From NCBI GenBank assembly GCA_001414345.1, contig LLCB01000102.1:114930-178929 (forward strand): a stretch of DNA of 64,000 bases. The letters are read 5' to 3'. Shown one piece after another: positions 45,855 through 56,527 of the stretch. Under the pieces are notes generated by a model. The model worked only from the letters and a program-made list of their open reading frames with translations. It ran no database searches and was not told the DNA's origin. Both the position numbers and the translations under genes were made by a program. This DNA comes from Hymenoscyphus infarciens (taxonomy: Eukaryota; Ascomycota; Leotiomycetes; Helotiales; Helotiaceae). The stretch's first letter is position 1. Each line of letters starts with the position of its first letter.

Positions 45855-46320
45855 AGTAGATAGAGAAAACATAGCTTATATACTTATATTATAGACTACT
45901 CTATACTAAAATATATATTTTTCAATAGAGTTTTTTATAAATATAAGATAATAGAGAAATTATTATTAAATCTCTATCTTATTATTTATTTTAATATAGT
46001 TAAAAGAATAAGATAGTAATTTAATTACTTAGTTATATTAGAGCTAGAAATAGAAGACTAGAACTATATTATATATAAGTTATATAATATAACAAAGAGA
46101 TATAATAATAAGTACTTATTCTTTCTTAGAAAAAAAAAATAATAAAATAAAATATAATAAGAACGAAGCCTTAGATAGTCTAAGAGGTAATTATATCTTA
46201 TTATTAACTTTTAATAACCTCTTTATTAAGTTAAAACAAGAAGATAGATTTTATAAAAAGAGAACTACCTCTAGTGTCGTATGTTAAACAGCTAGTATAA
46301 AATGTAATAATATCTAATAA

Positions 46321-47198
46321 ACCTACCTCTAGTACTCTAAACCCTATTAAGCCTACGGAGTACTTCCTTAGAAGCGCTAATAGCGTAGTAAGTTAATAGC
46401 GTAACGCTCTTACCTAAAAAATTCCTTTCGTAAATCTCTAGCTGCTATTCTTAGTACCGAGCCCTACGCCTAACTAAAGGAGAGTAAGTTGAAGTCTAAC
46501 ACTTATATAGTCTATATAATCTATAATTCCTAAAACTCACCTCTTAAAACGTCGACATACCTACGAAGAAAAACATCTGGGATTCTTTAACAAACCAACG
46601 AACTAACGAAACTCTAACCACTAACCTCTAACCTCTAACCTAATAAAGTAACCATCCTACTGTATCCCATCCCCTCCATCCATCTAGTCAAGTTCAGCCC
46701 GTTCACGCAGCCATGTCAGACTAAGGCTAACATAACATAATACTTACTACTTACCCGGGATTTTCTCATTTTTACTTTACCATCTAATTATCAAAATTAC
46801 TCAGTATAGTACGGTTATATCCTTCCTCAGTAGCAGTCGGGCGCGCTAATAACAACAACGAAATGAAACGCAACCTACTCGTACTATTGATTTAATAGAT
46901 AGGCGACAAGCGGAAAAAAGTAACATTCTATATAGGATTTTCAATAGTCGCTTAGTGCGGATAATCTTTTATTCTCATTTTCTGTCTTACTTGCTTACTT
47001 AGAGGTTTTTCATGGAATGATATGTTTGTTGTCTTGGGGTTGTTTGTTTAAGAAAGCGTTCTAGGGGGGAGTGTACTCGGTTTAGTAACTACTTATAGTA
47101 ACTACTTATAGTACCTATGAGAAACTGGGTAATACCGAGTAGTGAAAAGCGCTGAGAGAACACCTGTGTGGTTTCTAGGAGAGCTTGAGTTGGAAGTA
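46321..47198. other. Transition from AT block to gene island, no gene
   Basis: RIP signature fades between about 46,320 and 46,670. Short direct repeats include CTCTAAC units at 46,611-46,645 and TAGTAACTACTTATAG twice near 47,082-47,113. No gene supported. Confidence 0.5.
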
Positions 47199-47332
47199 CT
47201 TCGTCCCAGGCCTTTTAAAGCTTATCCAAAGGGGGCAATTACCACATTTCCGATGATTTATGCTACCGAAAACCCCCTGCAAATACTAAAAAGTGACCCC
47301 CTTGTTTAACGTTTAAAAGGCCTGGGACGAAG
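47199..47332. mobile_element. MITE family A copy 2 (134 bp, TA-flanked)
   Basis: Termini CTTCGTCCCAGGCCTTTTAA and the complementary right arm, with TA at 47,197-47,198 and 47,333-47,334. The internal sequence is the reverse complement of the copy at 34,188-34,320 with a few differences. Confidence 0.88.
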
Positions 47333-47334
47333 TA

Positions 47335-48691
47335 ATATCATTCGATACTGTAAGCTTGAGTATCAATAAGGACTTATTAAAAGGACCCTTAAAGTAAGAA
47401 AGATTTCTAGATTGAGTTTTCGTTTAAATCAATCAATCAATCAATGCTCGTTCCAGGCCGTGGCCCCTTCCTTGCCCAGCCCACAGATCCTTCAATTGCG
47501 GGGAATCTCGAAATTTTGCCAAATACAGGCAGGCGTGGATTCTCCAGCGCGCGAACTAGGATAGACAAGGGAAGCACCAGGCTCAAACGAGAAAGACCGT
47601 TGTCGTTGCTTGCCACTCCACTTGTACTTACCTAGTACTTCCAGGTTGTGCACCTCACATCTCGGGTTGGTTTCCCAAAGACAGGGAGGGATAGCCAAGT
47701 CCAGTCCAGTCCGTGTGACGAGTGGAGCACTGGAGACAAGACAAAAGCGGGTAGGAAAAAGATGCCTGTTGAATATCCATTACCGGAGATACTGATAGAA
47801 CAAACCACTTGGTCCAAGGATTGGCGGAGAAAGGTGAGATTTACAATGGGAGTGCCTGTCTTGTCTTGCAAATGTGTTTCTGCTTCGTGGCGTGGTGGAA
47901 ACAATAGGTTTGAAGGGACTTTTTCCTTTGCGCAAGGGGGATGGCTGCTGACCGGGAATTGGGGAGTTTTTGCCTTGCGAGGTCATGGGGTTTGGTTTGG
48001 CGTGTGTTCAACGGTTTGATTTTGAGGTCTCTCCACGGTAAGCTTCTTCCCTGTGGTGTGATGAGTAAAGGGTGTGGGTGTGAGTGGTGTGAGTGGTGTG
48101 AGTGGTGTGGGAGATTATCCAGAAGTTGATTGAGGGAACGAGGGGTTGTTTCGCGCGCAGATGCCGCGCTGGTAACGGCTTCCTGCTCCGGTGCTGCAAT
48201 AATAGCTAGGTAGGTACCTAGACATATACGGAGTGCATTCCTCATGTACTTCTCGTTCATTGGACCAAGATAGGTTGGATGGATGGAAGCGAAGGGAGAA
48301 GGATTATTGGGGGATTCTCATTCGTTCTTTGTACGACCCAAAGAACCGGTACTCGAGTAGGTAGTTGTGCGGCGAGGTAGAGCAGGGTATTTTCTACTTT
48401 TGCATGTCTTCTGAAAAGTGTGCGTAGTGTTGTGTAGTTATCGTATAGGGAGTTGACTTTATTTCTTATGATAAAAGCGTATAGACTACGATACTAAAGT
48501 AAGTCTATAATGTGTCTTGTGTTTCGCCCCACCCCATGGCCACCCGCTCCTATCCATTCCCCGTAAGAAATGTATTCTCTGCATTTGCATGATTTTTGAG
48601 AGAAGAGTGCGCGTGGTGTTGTGCAGTTATCGTGGACTGCATTTTTTCTGCCGCCATGGTCAATATCAAATCCACTTTATGTCTCGGTGTA
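47335..48691. other. Intergenic sequence, no supported gene
   Basis: Normal composition, but many mutually overlapping frames of 60-140 codons on both strands with no motif and no splice-supported continuation. An AATC microsatellite (47,426-47,445) and GTGTGAGTGGT repeats (about 48,070-48,110) were noted. A gene with many short exons cannot be excluded. Confidence 0.4.
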
Positions 48692-48803
48692 CTTCGTCCC
48701 AGGCATAACAATTACTGCAGAAGCGAAGTAACCCCCTATGAAAATCGGCCAAAAACCCTGGTGGCCCACAAAATCCGCAGTAATTGTTATGCCTGGGACG
48801 AAG
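48692..48803. mobile_element. MITE family B copy 2 (112 bp, TA-flanked)
   Basis: CTTCGTCCCAGGCATAACAA at the left is mirrored by TTGTTATGCCTGGGACGAAG at the right, with TA at 48,690-48,691 and 48,804-48,805. The inner arms ATTACTGC / GCAGTAAT extend the hairpin, making it almost fully palindromic except for about 60 central bases. Confidence 0.9.
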
Positions 48804-48805
48804 TA

Positions 48806-50679
48806 TATAACGAGTGACATGATATACGCGCCTGTTGTGCGTATGTGTCTGAAATGAATGTGGTGAGAGAGTTCCATGTGTGACTGACGATGGTCTCATT
48901 TCTCCCAACGATAGCAGATGGTAGCCGGCAAAGCGCCACCGCCTAAAGGCTGCCTGCCCTCCATTAGCCATAGGTCTCCCAACCGGAGACTTGCATCGTC
49001 GACACGTTGTACCGAGTACAAACTCCAGGCTCTTTGTGCAGTGCCAGCACCCACCGTAACATTTTTTTCTTCCAAATTCGTCGGGTTTTTCGCCGTCAGT
49101 GGCGCCATTTTTCGTTGCACCCACCGAAGAAGTCTCCTGCAGCTGGTCTGCTGGAGAATTTTGACGTCTTGACGAGCATGCCTGTTTTCGGGTGCCCTGT
49201 CACTGCAGACTGGTGTATGGCGTGTGTGAGGGAGAGAATCCTGCATGACTCGTTGAGGAAGCTCGCGAGGTTGAAACCTGACAGGAGGAGATGCCAGAAC
49301 TTCCAGAAGTGATTTGTGAAATGGTGGTGGGAAAGATGACGGAGAAAGAGGGCGGCCATGTCCGATTTGCTTCAGGGCTTGATGGCTTGATGAAATGTTG
49401 GGAATAGCTTCGTTTGGGGGGCAAGAAACTGATTTCAAGCAAAGGCAAGCAAAGTCGATTTTATGCTGGAATTATGCAGCACTTGACCGGATAGGGATGA
49501 CACCCCACCTGTTAGCTCCTTCCTGACTTGCCGGACCACCTCACTGTCCACTGAGTCGACAGTGGACGGGAGTGGACTCTACTCCACTGTCGACTGTCCA
49601 GGGCACCTCAGCAAAGGAACCTTAAGCCCCAGGGATCGGTCCCAGGGTGTCCCAGGGGCATAACCATCCACCATGGCACCGTGGTATCCACCAACCTGGA
49701 GCTGAAGAACAGGGCACCGTGGCCGAGAAAGATAGAAAGAACGACCAGCCATCGCATCGCATCGCATCGCATCGTGGCATTTCATTGTATTGTTACTCTG
49801 ATACTCTCTCCCATTTCCATCACTCCGTACAGCATCTCTCCCTCGTACTTTCCTCACTTCCTTTACCGCTTCGTCCTTGACATCACCACGATAGCAGCGC
49901 AGCGCAGCCAAGCCAGCCAGCCAGCCTAGGGCTCTGGTGTAACGCTCGCCTTTAAACTCGACCCATTGACACGGGCTGGAAGTCGGTTCTGGCCACCGCA
50001 GCCAGCAAACGCCCAATTCTCCAGGGCCCCCCACCTCCCAATCATTCGGGGATCTCCACTAAATCGTGCCCCTGATGCCCCGTCTCGAGCCCCCGTGTCT
50101 CCGCTCAACACAGGCTCTCCCTCTCCTCTCCCTCTCCTCTCCCTCTCCTCTCCCTCTCCCCCTCACACCCTTCCGTATATCCCTTCAAACTCCACCACTC
50201 ATCACAGCTTCCAGGTTGTCTGACCCACCCAAGAACCAGCCTACAGGATCTGCTAAAAGTGCTTGCGCTCGCTCCCGTCAGCGTCAACTCCAAAAACAAA
50301 GTTCATCCCCAACTTGACCCCTCGGGTCCAACAACTCGTCCACGTTTCCCTCCTCTCGTCCAAGCAAAACGCCGTCAAACGGCTTAGCATAACTGATATT
50401 CCCGCCCACTCGGTTTGGAGTCGATGGTCAACTTGATTTCACCCATCGCATCGCGTTCGATCGCATCCCTAGGCGTTAATTGCTGCGATATCATTCCAAA
50501 CTCTATATCATTCGGGTCGCCCGACAGTTTGGATGGGAACGGCTCCCAACTAGTACCAACACCCTTTCGAAACATTCCTACAATTACCTCGTCTTTGATG
50601 GAGCGATAACGTCAAGATCGAGTTCGGATTTCTGCTATATATACTTCCGGAGGATTGGACCTTGTTCCTTCAACCAAAT
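48806..50679. other. Intergenic and upstream region, no supported gene
   Basis: Frames on both strands overlap without coding features. It contains palindromes at 49,541-49,600, CGCAT pentamers (about 49,752-49,775), a CAGC/CAGCG run near 49,893-49,925, and a CTCTCC 12-bp repeat (about 50,115-50,162), probably in the promoter or leader of the next gene. Confidence 0.45.
49541..49600. repeat. Cluster of nested palindromes
   Basis: GTCGACAGTGGA (49,555-49,566) pairs perfectly with TCCACTGTCGAC (49,583-49,594). GTCCACTG...CAGTGGAC forms a second overlapping palindrome around GTCGAC at 49,555. It could form a cruciform, be a binding-site cluster, or mark a MITE remnant. Confidence 0.6.
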
Positions 50680-51857
50680 ATGACTTCTACCGCCAAAATA
50701 GGGCCAAATGTGCCAGAGGAGAAGAAAAAGGGTGGGTTGTTGTCGAGGATGAAGACGGTCTTAAAGAGGAGCGATGGATCAAAGAGGTTATCCTTCTCCG
50801 CAAAACCATCCGCCGCTCCCACGTCGTCGACAGCTGGACCAAGGTAGGACTTACTCGAGATGCTGTCACTCTCGACACAACTAACCAATTGACAGCACCA
50901 TCAAACAGCCTTCCCAACCAACCGTCGCCACGACGAAAGATACCAAACCAGTGGAGGAGCCCAAGATATCACCCGATGGACCTCAACTCAAGAAAATGGT
51001 TCGATCAGAAGTACACGCCGAACGTGCTCGAAAGTTAGGCGAGAGATTTCGAGTAACCATCGAACCTCAACAACTTACCGTGGCAGACAAGGTGGTCTAT
51101 CGTATTGAGAAGCCAATTCGAGTACGCATTCATCGTCAATGCCATAAATGCAATACCGTTTTTGGGGGAAACAAGATTTGTTCTTCGTGCGAGCATGTCA
51201 GATGTAAGGGCTGTCCACGATACCCACCTCTCAAGACGCAGAGAAAGGAAAAGGAGAAAGTCGTCCCAGCAAATCTATCACCATCTTACATCGAGCCCGA
51301 CCATTACTGGAATTTGAGAGAGGAACTCACTCTCACGAAACCGAATCCAAAACCCGGATGCCAACCACTTGTAAGAAAGAAACCCATGCAACGCGTTCGA
51401 AGAAATTGCTGTGCGTGTTCGGCCCTTTTTACAGCCAACTCCAAGATTTGCTCCGCCTGTTCACACGGTCGGTGTGCAGATTGTCCACGAGATCCGTAAG
51501 TTCTTCCTTCCTTGCCCAGAAAATGCGGAACATTCAAAACCTAACATATTTTTTCCCAACAGCGAAAAGAAGAAAAAATATCCTCATGGGTACCCCGGTG
51601 ATCTCCCATCATCCAATCCCTCCAACCCTGTCAGGTACGCCTGTCACCACTGCTCGAAAGTCTATCCTCCCGTCCCTCACCCCGACAGCGGGGAGGAGAT
51701 ACCAGCGCAGACTTGTGTGAGGTGTGGGCATGAGAGATGTCATGTTTGTACGAGGGCGCCCCCAATGAGGGTTGATCCTGAGCCGGATCCGGAGATTATG
51801 AAGAGGGTTGAGGCGAAGCTTGCGAGGTTGAATATTGATGTTGCTTCGATTGCATGA
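50680..51857 (+). CDS. Three-repeat CxxC zinc-binding protein, 352 aa
   Basis: Three exons, 50,680-50,843, 50,896-51,495 and 51,563-51,857, with introns of 52 nt (GTAGGA...GACAG) and 67 nt (GTAAGT...CAACAG), keep one frame to the TGA at 51,855-51,857. After a basic, Ser/Pro-rich N terminus, three related modules occur at about residues 137-165, 226-254 and 282-325. Each has CxxC, then a second CxxC followed by (E/S/G)H-x-RC-x-x-C-x-R-x-P. The pattern is of two-site zinc ribbons or RING-like fingers, with eight possible Cys/His ligands per repeat. The second intron falls right after the second module. I know similar unnamed proteins in other Pezizomycotina. A role in nucleic-acid or protein binding is plausible but not shown. 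Confidence 0.83.
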
Positions 51858-53300
51858 TGGGAGGGTCGGAGTTGCATGTTTTTGGCAAATTAACCAAATG
51901 AGGGATGGAGATGAAACGCGGGAGGATGGGAATACATACGTACGCCACTTTCGAAATTCTTGGGCGAGGAGTTATTAGATACCTTTTTTTTTCTCGAATG
52001 TTTTTTCTTCTGAGCCGCGAGATGATGGCTATACAACAATTTACGATCATGCATGGATGAGAAGATGAAAATGATTTTTTCATTGTTCTGTTTTTTCGAG
52101 CGAGTGGGACTTGAGAGAGGGGGATTGAGTCCACGAACCTTGCCGGGGATCTGGGTCCTGTTACCTCGAGGTTACCTTGGTTCTTTCTTCCCAACTCTTT
52201 TTAGGATTTCTTGGTGGGAGATATACGTTTTTTTTGGTCTTGAGGACTTGGGGTGGGATATTTTCTTTCTTGTGAGAGGAGGCTTTAGGTCTTTCTGTTT
52301 TTCTCTTCTGCTGTTTGGGTTGAGGGGTGATTGATAGGGGTTGGAGGAAGGGCTGGAGGGAGGGTGGGAGTGAGAAGTGGAAGCGAGAGGTAGAAGCGAG
52401 GGGATAGGGGGAGGGGTGGGGTGGGGTGAGAGAAGGGGGTGTGAGAGATAGGGATTGTGAGTTATGAGATCTGAGTTGTGAGTTGTAGATAAGGATGAGG
52501 ATGAGGAAGAGGATATAGTTGAGAAATAAGAGAGTGAGTAGATAGAGTAATAATCACTTACTTATAAAGCAATCTCGAGGTAGTAGGTAGGTAATATAAT
52601 ACACACGTATGAAAAGAAGAATAGGAATAGCATAGAAAGAGGAATAAGAATGAAATACAAAAGAGAAGAATCAGAATTCATCCGAGAATTTCAAGAGAAG
52701 ACAGCTTTGAGAATTAGATTATATATATATTTCTAGTATATGTCTCTAGTATATATGTTTTCTTATATAAGTAAGAGAGAGAGAATATAGTATAGTATAG
52801 ATTCCTAGACCTTTCTAAGTGAAAAATTTTCTTTTAGTTTAGTAGTATAGTATAGTATTCTTATATTTTATTTCTCTTATTACTCTATTTACTTAGTACT
52901 AATAGTAGATATATAAATTCGTAATATAGTCCGTATATACGAATTCGTAAGAGTAATTTACGTATATTTTAACTATTCTACTAAACGAAAGGCTTAGTAG
53001 AGCTATAGACAACTCTCTAGTTACCTCTAGAGTAATCTTAGAGAGTTCTGAAAATCGATTATTCGTTGCTATTTTACTTTTACTTTTACTTTTACTTTTA
53101 CTTTTACTTTTGAAGAGAATTTCTCTTCTTAGTTTATAGTAGATAGATAGATTATATTATGAATTCGTATACTTGTTAGTAGTACTTCGTATTTGCGATT
53201 TTTAAGGTTTTTAAGGTTTTAAGATTTTAGTGTTTTAGTGTTTTAAGGTTTTAGTACTTGGATTTTTAAGATTTTAAGGTTTTAATCTAAGACTTAGCTA
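51858..53300. other. Downstream region grading into AT block
   Basis: 3' UTR of the zinc protein, then G-rich low complexity (about 52,320-52,500), then AT-rich sequence from about 52,690. Tandem TTTTAC units at about 53,077-53,113 and TTTTAAGG-like repeats at 53,192-53,282 precede the LTR element. No gene seen. Confidence 0.5.
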
Positions 53301-56099
53301 TATAACAGTATACTATTATCCTAGATAGCTAGGAGTATCTATTATATATAGAGTTTTAGTAGTTGTTGTCTTATATTATCTGTTTTAAGAAGGTTACGTA
53401 GGTTTAAGCTTTTATATTAGCCGACGTATAACGTTAGTCGGTTCTAGACCTTTTAGTCCGAACCTCTTATATATAGTAGCCTACTTCTAGAGTAGAGAGA
53501 GATAGTTTTTCCTTTTCTTTTATATTAGAGCCTAGTATTTATATACGTTATTTAGTCTTAAATATACTTCTATATACCTCTTCTTCTATAGTATATATTT
53601 CGTATTATTATATAAAAAGGAAAAACTCTACTTCGCTAGTAATAGTATTTATAATATCTCTTTTAAGCTTATTATCGCTCCTTTTATTTTAAATATAACT
53701 TAGCCTAGATTTAGACTAAGACGATAATATCCTTAAATAGCTAAGTAATTAGAGACTACTTAGATAGCTAGTAATATTAGAGTTTAGTATTAGTTTTAGA
53801 TAGCTAGTAAAAAACATGTTTTATATATTAAGGAAGTAGGAATATACTAAGTGCTCTAGAGGCTTCTAATAACTCTCTCTATATAGAGACTACTATATAT
53901 AAGTTTAGTAAATAAGTCGACTATTACTAAAAGTTATTACAAAGACTTCTAAATCTACTCTTACTCTCTCTCCTCTTATTCGACATTATATCGATAGTTC
54001 TACTAAATAGCGTCGAGTAATAAACCCTTTTTAAAGCTACTCTCCTTTTTAAAAGCTATCTAAATAGCATCTATATACTAAGATCTAGAAGATCTTGACG
54101 AAATAATAATAATAATTAAAGAGACTAGTAAGACTTCTTAAATATAGACTAGATATAGTCAGTTATATAAGCTTTAGAAGTAGAGAATTAAGAAATAAAG
54201 GATTAGCTAGCTAAGCTAGAAAGAAGAGTAAGTAAACTTATAATTTAAAGTTAATATCTCGCTTTACTTTTAAACTTTCTTCTAAACCCTCTCTAATCTA
54301 ACTCTCTTCTACTTCTAAGCCTAAATTCATACCTTTTTTAGCTATAGGTAGCTGCTTCTAATACCTTCTAATATTCCTCTCTTATCTAATATAGTATTAA
54401 AGCTTCTTCGAATACTCTCTAACTTTAACAAAAAAGTAAGATAACTAAAAAGATTAAACTTTTAAATAATAGTATTTTACTTATATACTAATAATAGAAG
54501 ATATTAGTATATAATAGACTCTCTATAAATACTAATTATTATAACTTCTCTCTAATCTAAAAAGCCCTTATTTAGAGTATAATAACTAGACTAGCTAGGA
54601 ACTACTTAGAGCCTAGATATAAGTTAAAGTTAGACCTTACTTTTAAAGATTAAGAAGATATAGTTACTCTTTTAGATACCTACTTTTTAACTAGTTACGA
54701 GATAGAGGATACTTAAAACACTTTTAGATTCTTATAAATAGAATAAGAAGACGCTAAAAAAACTTTTACTATTTTTAAAGGTCGCTTTTTAAGTATAGCT
54801 ATACTTAGAGATATACTAGAATTAGAATAGTTCTTTTAAATATAGAATAAGATTACGTTATAGCTTTAAAACTTAGCTACTTTAAAAAAGAGATAATAGA
54901 ACTATAACTTTATTAAAATAGTAGCTAATCTTTTAGCTTTAGATAAAGAGATATGCTAAAACGCTAAGTTATATACTTTAGTCTAAAATACTCTCTCTCT
55001 AAACTTTCTATAATCTAATAGCGAATCTTCTACTACTTCTAAAGTAGAATTAGAATTAGAAGATAAATAAGTTCTTAAGTACCTTAATAGAAATAAGGTA
55101 ATATAATAACTTTAGTATTAAGTTTATTTAACTAGCTAAAATAGCTCCTTTATTATTCTAAACTTTGAATAGTAAGATAATTTTAAAAACAACTTCGCCT
55201 TTAACTACCTAAAACTCTACTAACTCTAATAAGAGTCTTATATTCTTTACTTTCTTTTTACTTCTAGCTAGGCTAGAAGTTCTTTTTTTTATTTAAACTT
55301 AAATTAGATATAAGTTAGTACGCTCTTAAAGTAAGCTCTTAACTAAGTTATTACTATTACCTTTAATATTACCTCTTAACTAAACAACTTCTAACTCTAC
55401 TCTAAATTCACCTCTAACTCTATTTTAAATATTTTAAACTTTTTAAACTTTTTAAACTTTAAACTTTTTACTTTAAACTTTTTCTAATCTACTAGACAGA
55501 TTAGACTATACTCTTTTAGCGAATGCTTACTTTAATATAGAAGGATTAGAATAAAGTCTCTTTTATAAGTATCTACGAATTAGTTTAGTTACGATTCGAA
55601 CCTAAAATTAATATCTTAACATCTCGTCTTACTTACGATAAAGTTTAATATCTTTAATAAAATATAACTAATATAATAACTTACGCTATCTCGATTTAGC
55701 CTCGATAATAATACTATAGTATCTTAATTTAACTCTAAATAATAAGAGAGAGAAGACTCGAGATAAGTCTTTTTTAAGAGAGAGAGATATAATAATATGC
55801 TATTATCCTAGATAGCTAAGAGTACCTGTTATATATAGGGTTTTAGTAGTTATTATCTTATATTATCTGTTTTAGGAAGGTTATATAAGTTTAAGCTTTT
55901 ATATTAGCCGACGTATAACGTTAGTCGGTTCTAAACCTTTTAGTCTAAACCTCTTATATATAGTAGCCTACTTCTAGAGTAGAGAGGAATAGTTTTTCCT
56001 TTTCTTCTATATTAGAGCCTAGTATTTATATACGTTATTCAGTCTCGAACGTACTCCTATATACCTCTTCTCCTGTAGTATATATTTCGTACCGTTATA
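53301..56099 (+). mobile_element. Structurally complete gag-only LTR retroelement with TSD AGCTA
   Basis: Two 312-bp direct LTRs (53,301-53,612 and 55,788-56,099) begin TATAA and end TTATA, explained by RIP of TGTAA...TTACA. The same 5 bp, AGCTA, flanks both ends (53,296-53,300 and 56,100-56,104). The internal 2.2 kb holds one recognisable plus-strand relic at about 54,420-55,030. With stops as TAA/TAG it reads like an LTR-element capsid/gag: a segment with NYLEPRYKL, KD-EDIVTLLDTYFLTSYE, FKGRFLSIAILRDILELE and NLLALDKEI. No protease, RT, RNase H or integrase fits, so it is nonautonomous (LARD/TR-GAG-like). Confidence 0.82.
54420..55030 (+). pseudogene. Gag-like relic with RIP stops
   Basis: A single frame, interrupted only by TAA/TAG at positions where CAA/CAG or TGG-derived TAG would fit, encodes an alpha-helical segment resembling the central retrotransposon-gag region (a long helix, then F-x-x-RF-x-x-A, then aromatic helix). 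The same relic is seen on the minus strand at 57,640-58,310 and 20,990-21,720, with different mutated positions. Confidence 0.6.
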
Positions 56100-56104
56100 A
56101 GCTA

Positions 56105-56527
56105 GTTCTTAAACGAATCTTAGAAAGAGAGTAAGTAAGTAAGATAGTAAGTAAATAAGTAAGTAAGTGAATAAGTAAATAAGTAAATAAGTTAAGATAT
56201 ATTTTAATAAGATATATTTTAATAAGATATATTTTAATAAGATATATTTTAATAAGTAGATCTTATTAGAGTAAGCTAAGCTAGTTAGAGATTAAATATA
56301 AAATATAGAATAAAGTAAAGTAAATTAATTCTTCTAAATATAAGAAACTAAAAATTAATATAAGATATTAAAACTATCTAAAACGTATATTTCTTTAAAC
56401 TAAATATACTATTAATTAAATATACTATTAGAATTAAATATACTATTAGAATTAAATATATATTCTTTGAAAAAAGACGTTTTTTTAATTTGAATACTTA
56501 GATACTTAGAATACTTAGATACTTAGA
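56105..56527. repeat. Tandem repeats between two LTR elements
   Basis: AAGT/AAAT tetramer-rich sequence (about 56,124-56,193) is followed by four exact copies of the 15-mer AAGATATATTTTAAT at 56,194-56,253. Three ATTAAATATACTATTAG-like units lie at about 56,397-56,460. No gene seen. Confidence 0.75.

Larger units (their letters stand above)
44078..46320. repeat. Large direct repeat, right copy
   Basis: Same orientation and order as 36,925-38,480. It contains a second copy of the Mutator-like MITE and a solo LTR (45,541-45,854). A subrepeat (TATATTATAAACTA...GAACTATATT) occurs twice here (about 45,245-45,440 and 45,880-46,080) and once in the left copy (38,060-38,255). It begins immediately after the LINE tail. 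Confidence 0.7.

Noticed and set aside
35400..46600. AT-rich block as a nuclear copy of mitochondrial DNA
   Set aside because: No mitochondrial gene relic was recognised; the block carries LINE, LTR and MITE relics and RIP-type stop codons.
46611..46645. CTAACCTCTAACCTCTAACC run resembling telomere repeats
   Set aside because: The period is 7 with CTCTAAC units, not CCCTAA, only about four units long and interior; insufficient for an interstitial telomere.
48666..49124. Minus-strand 152-codon frame
   Set aside because: It reads straight through the MITE at 48,692-48,803, and a similar peptide appears from the MITE at 35,268; transposon-derived shadow.
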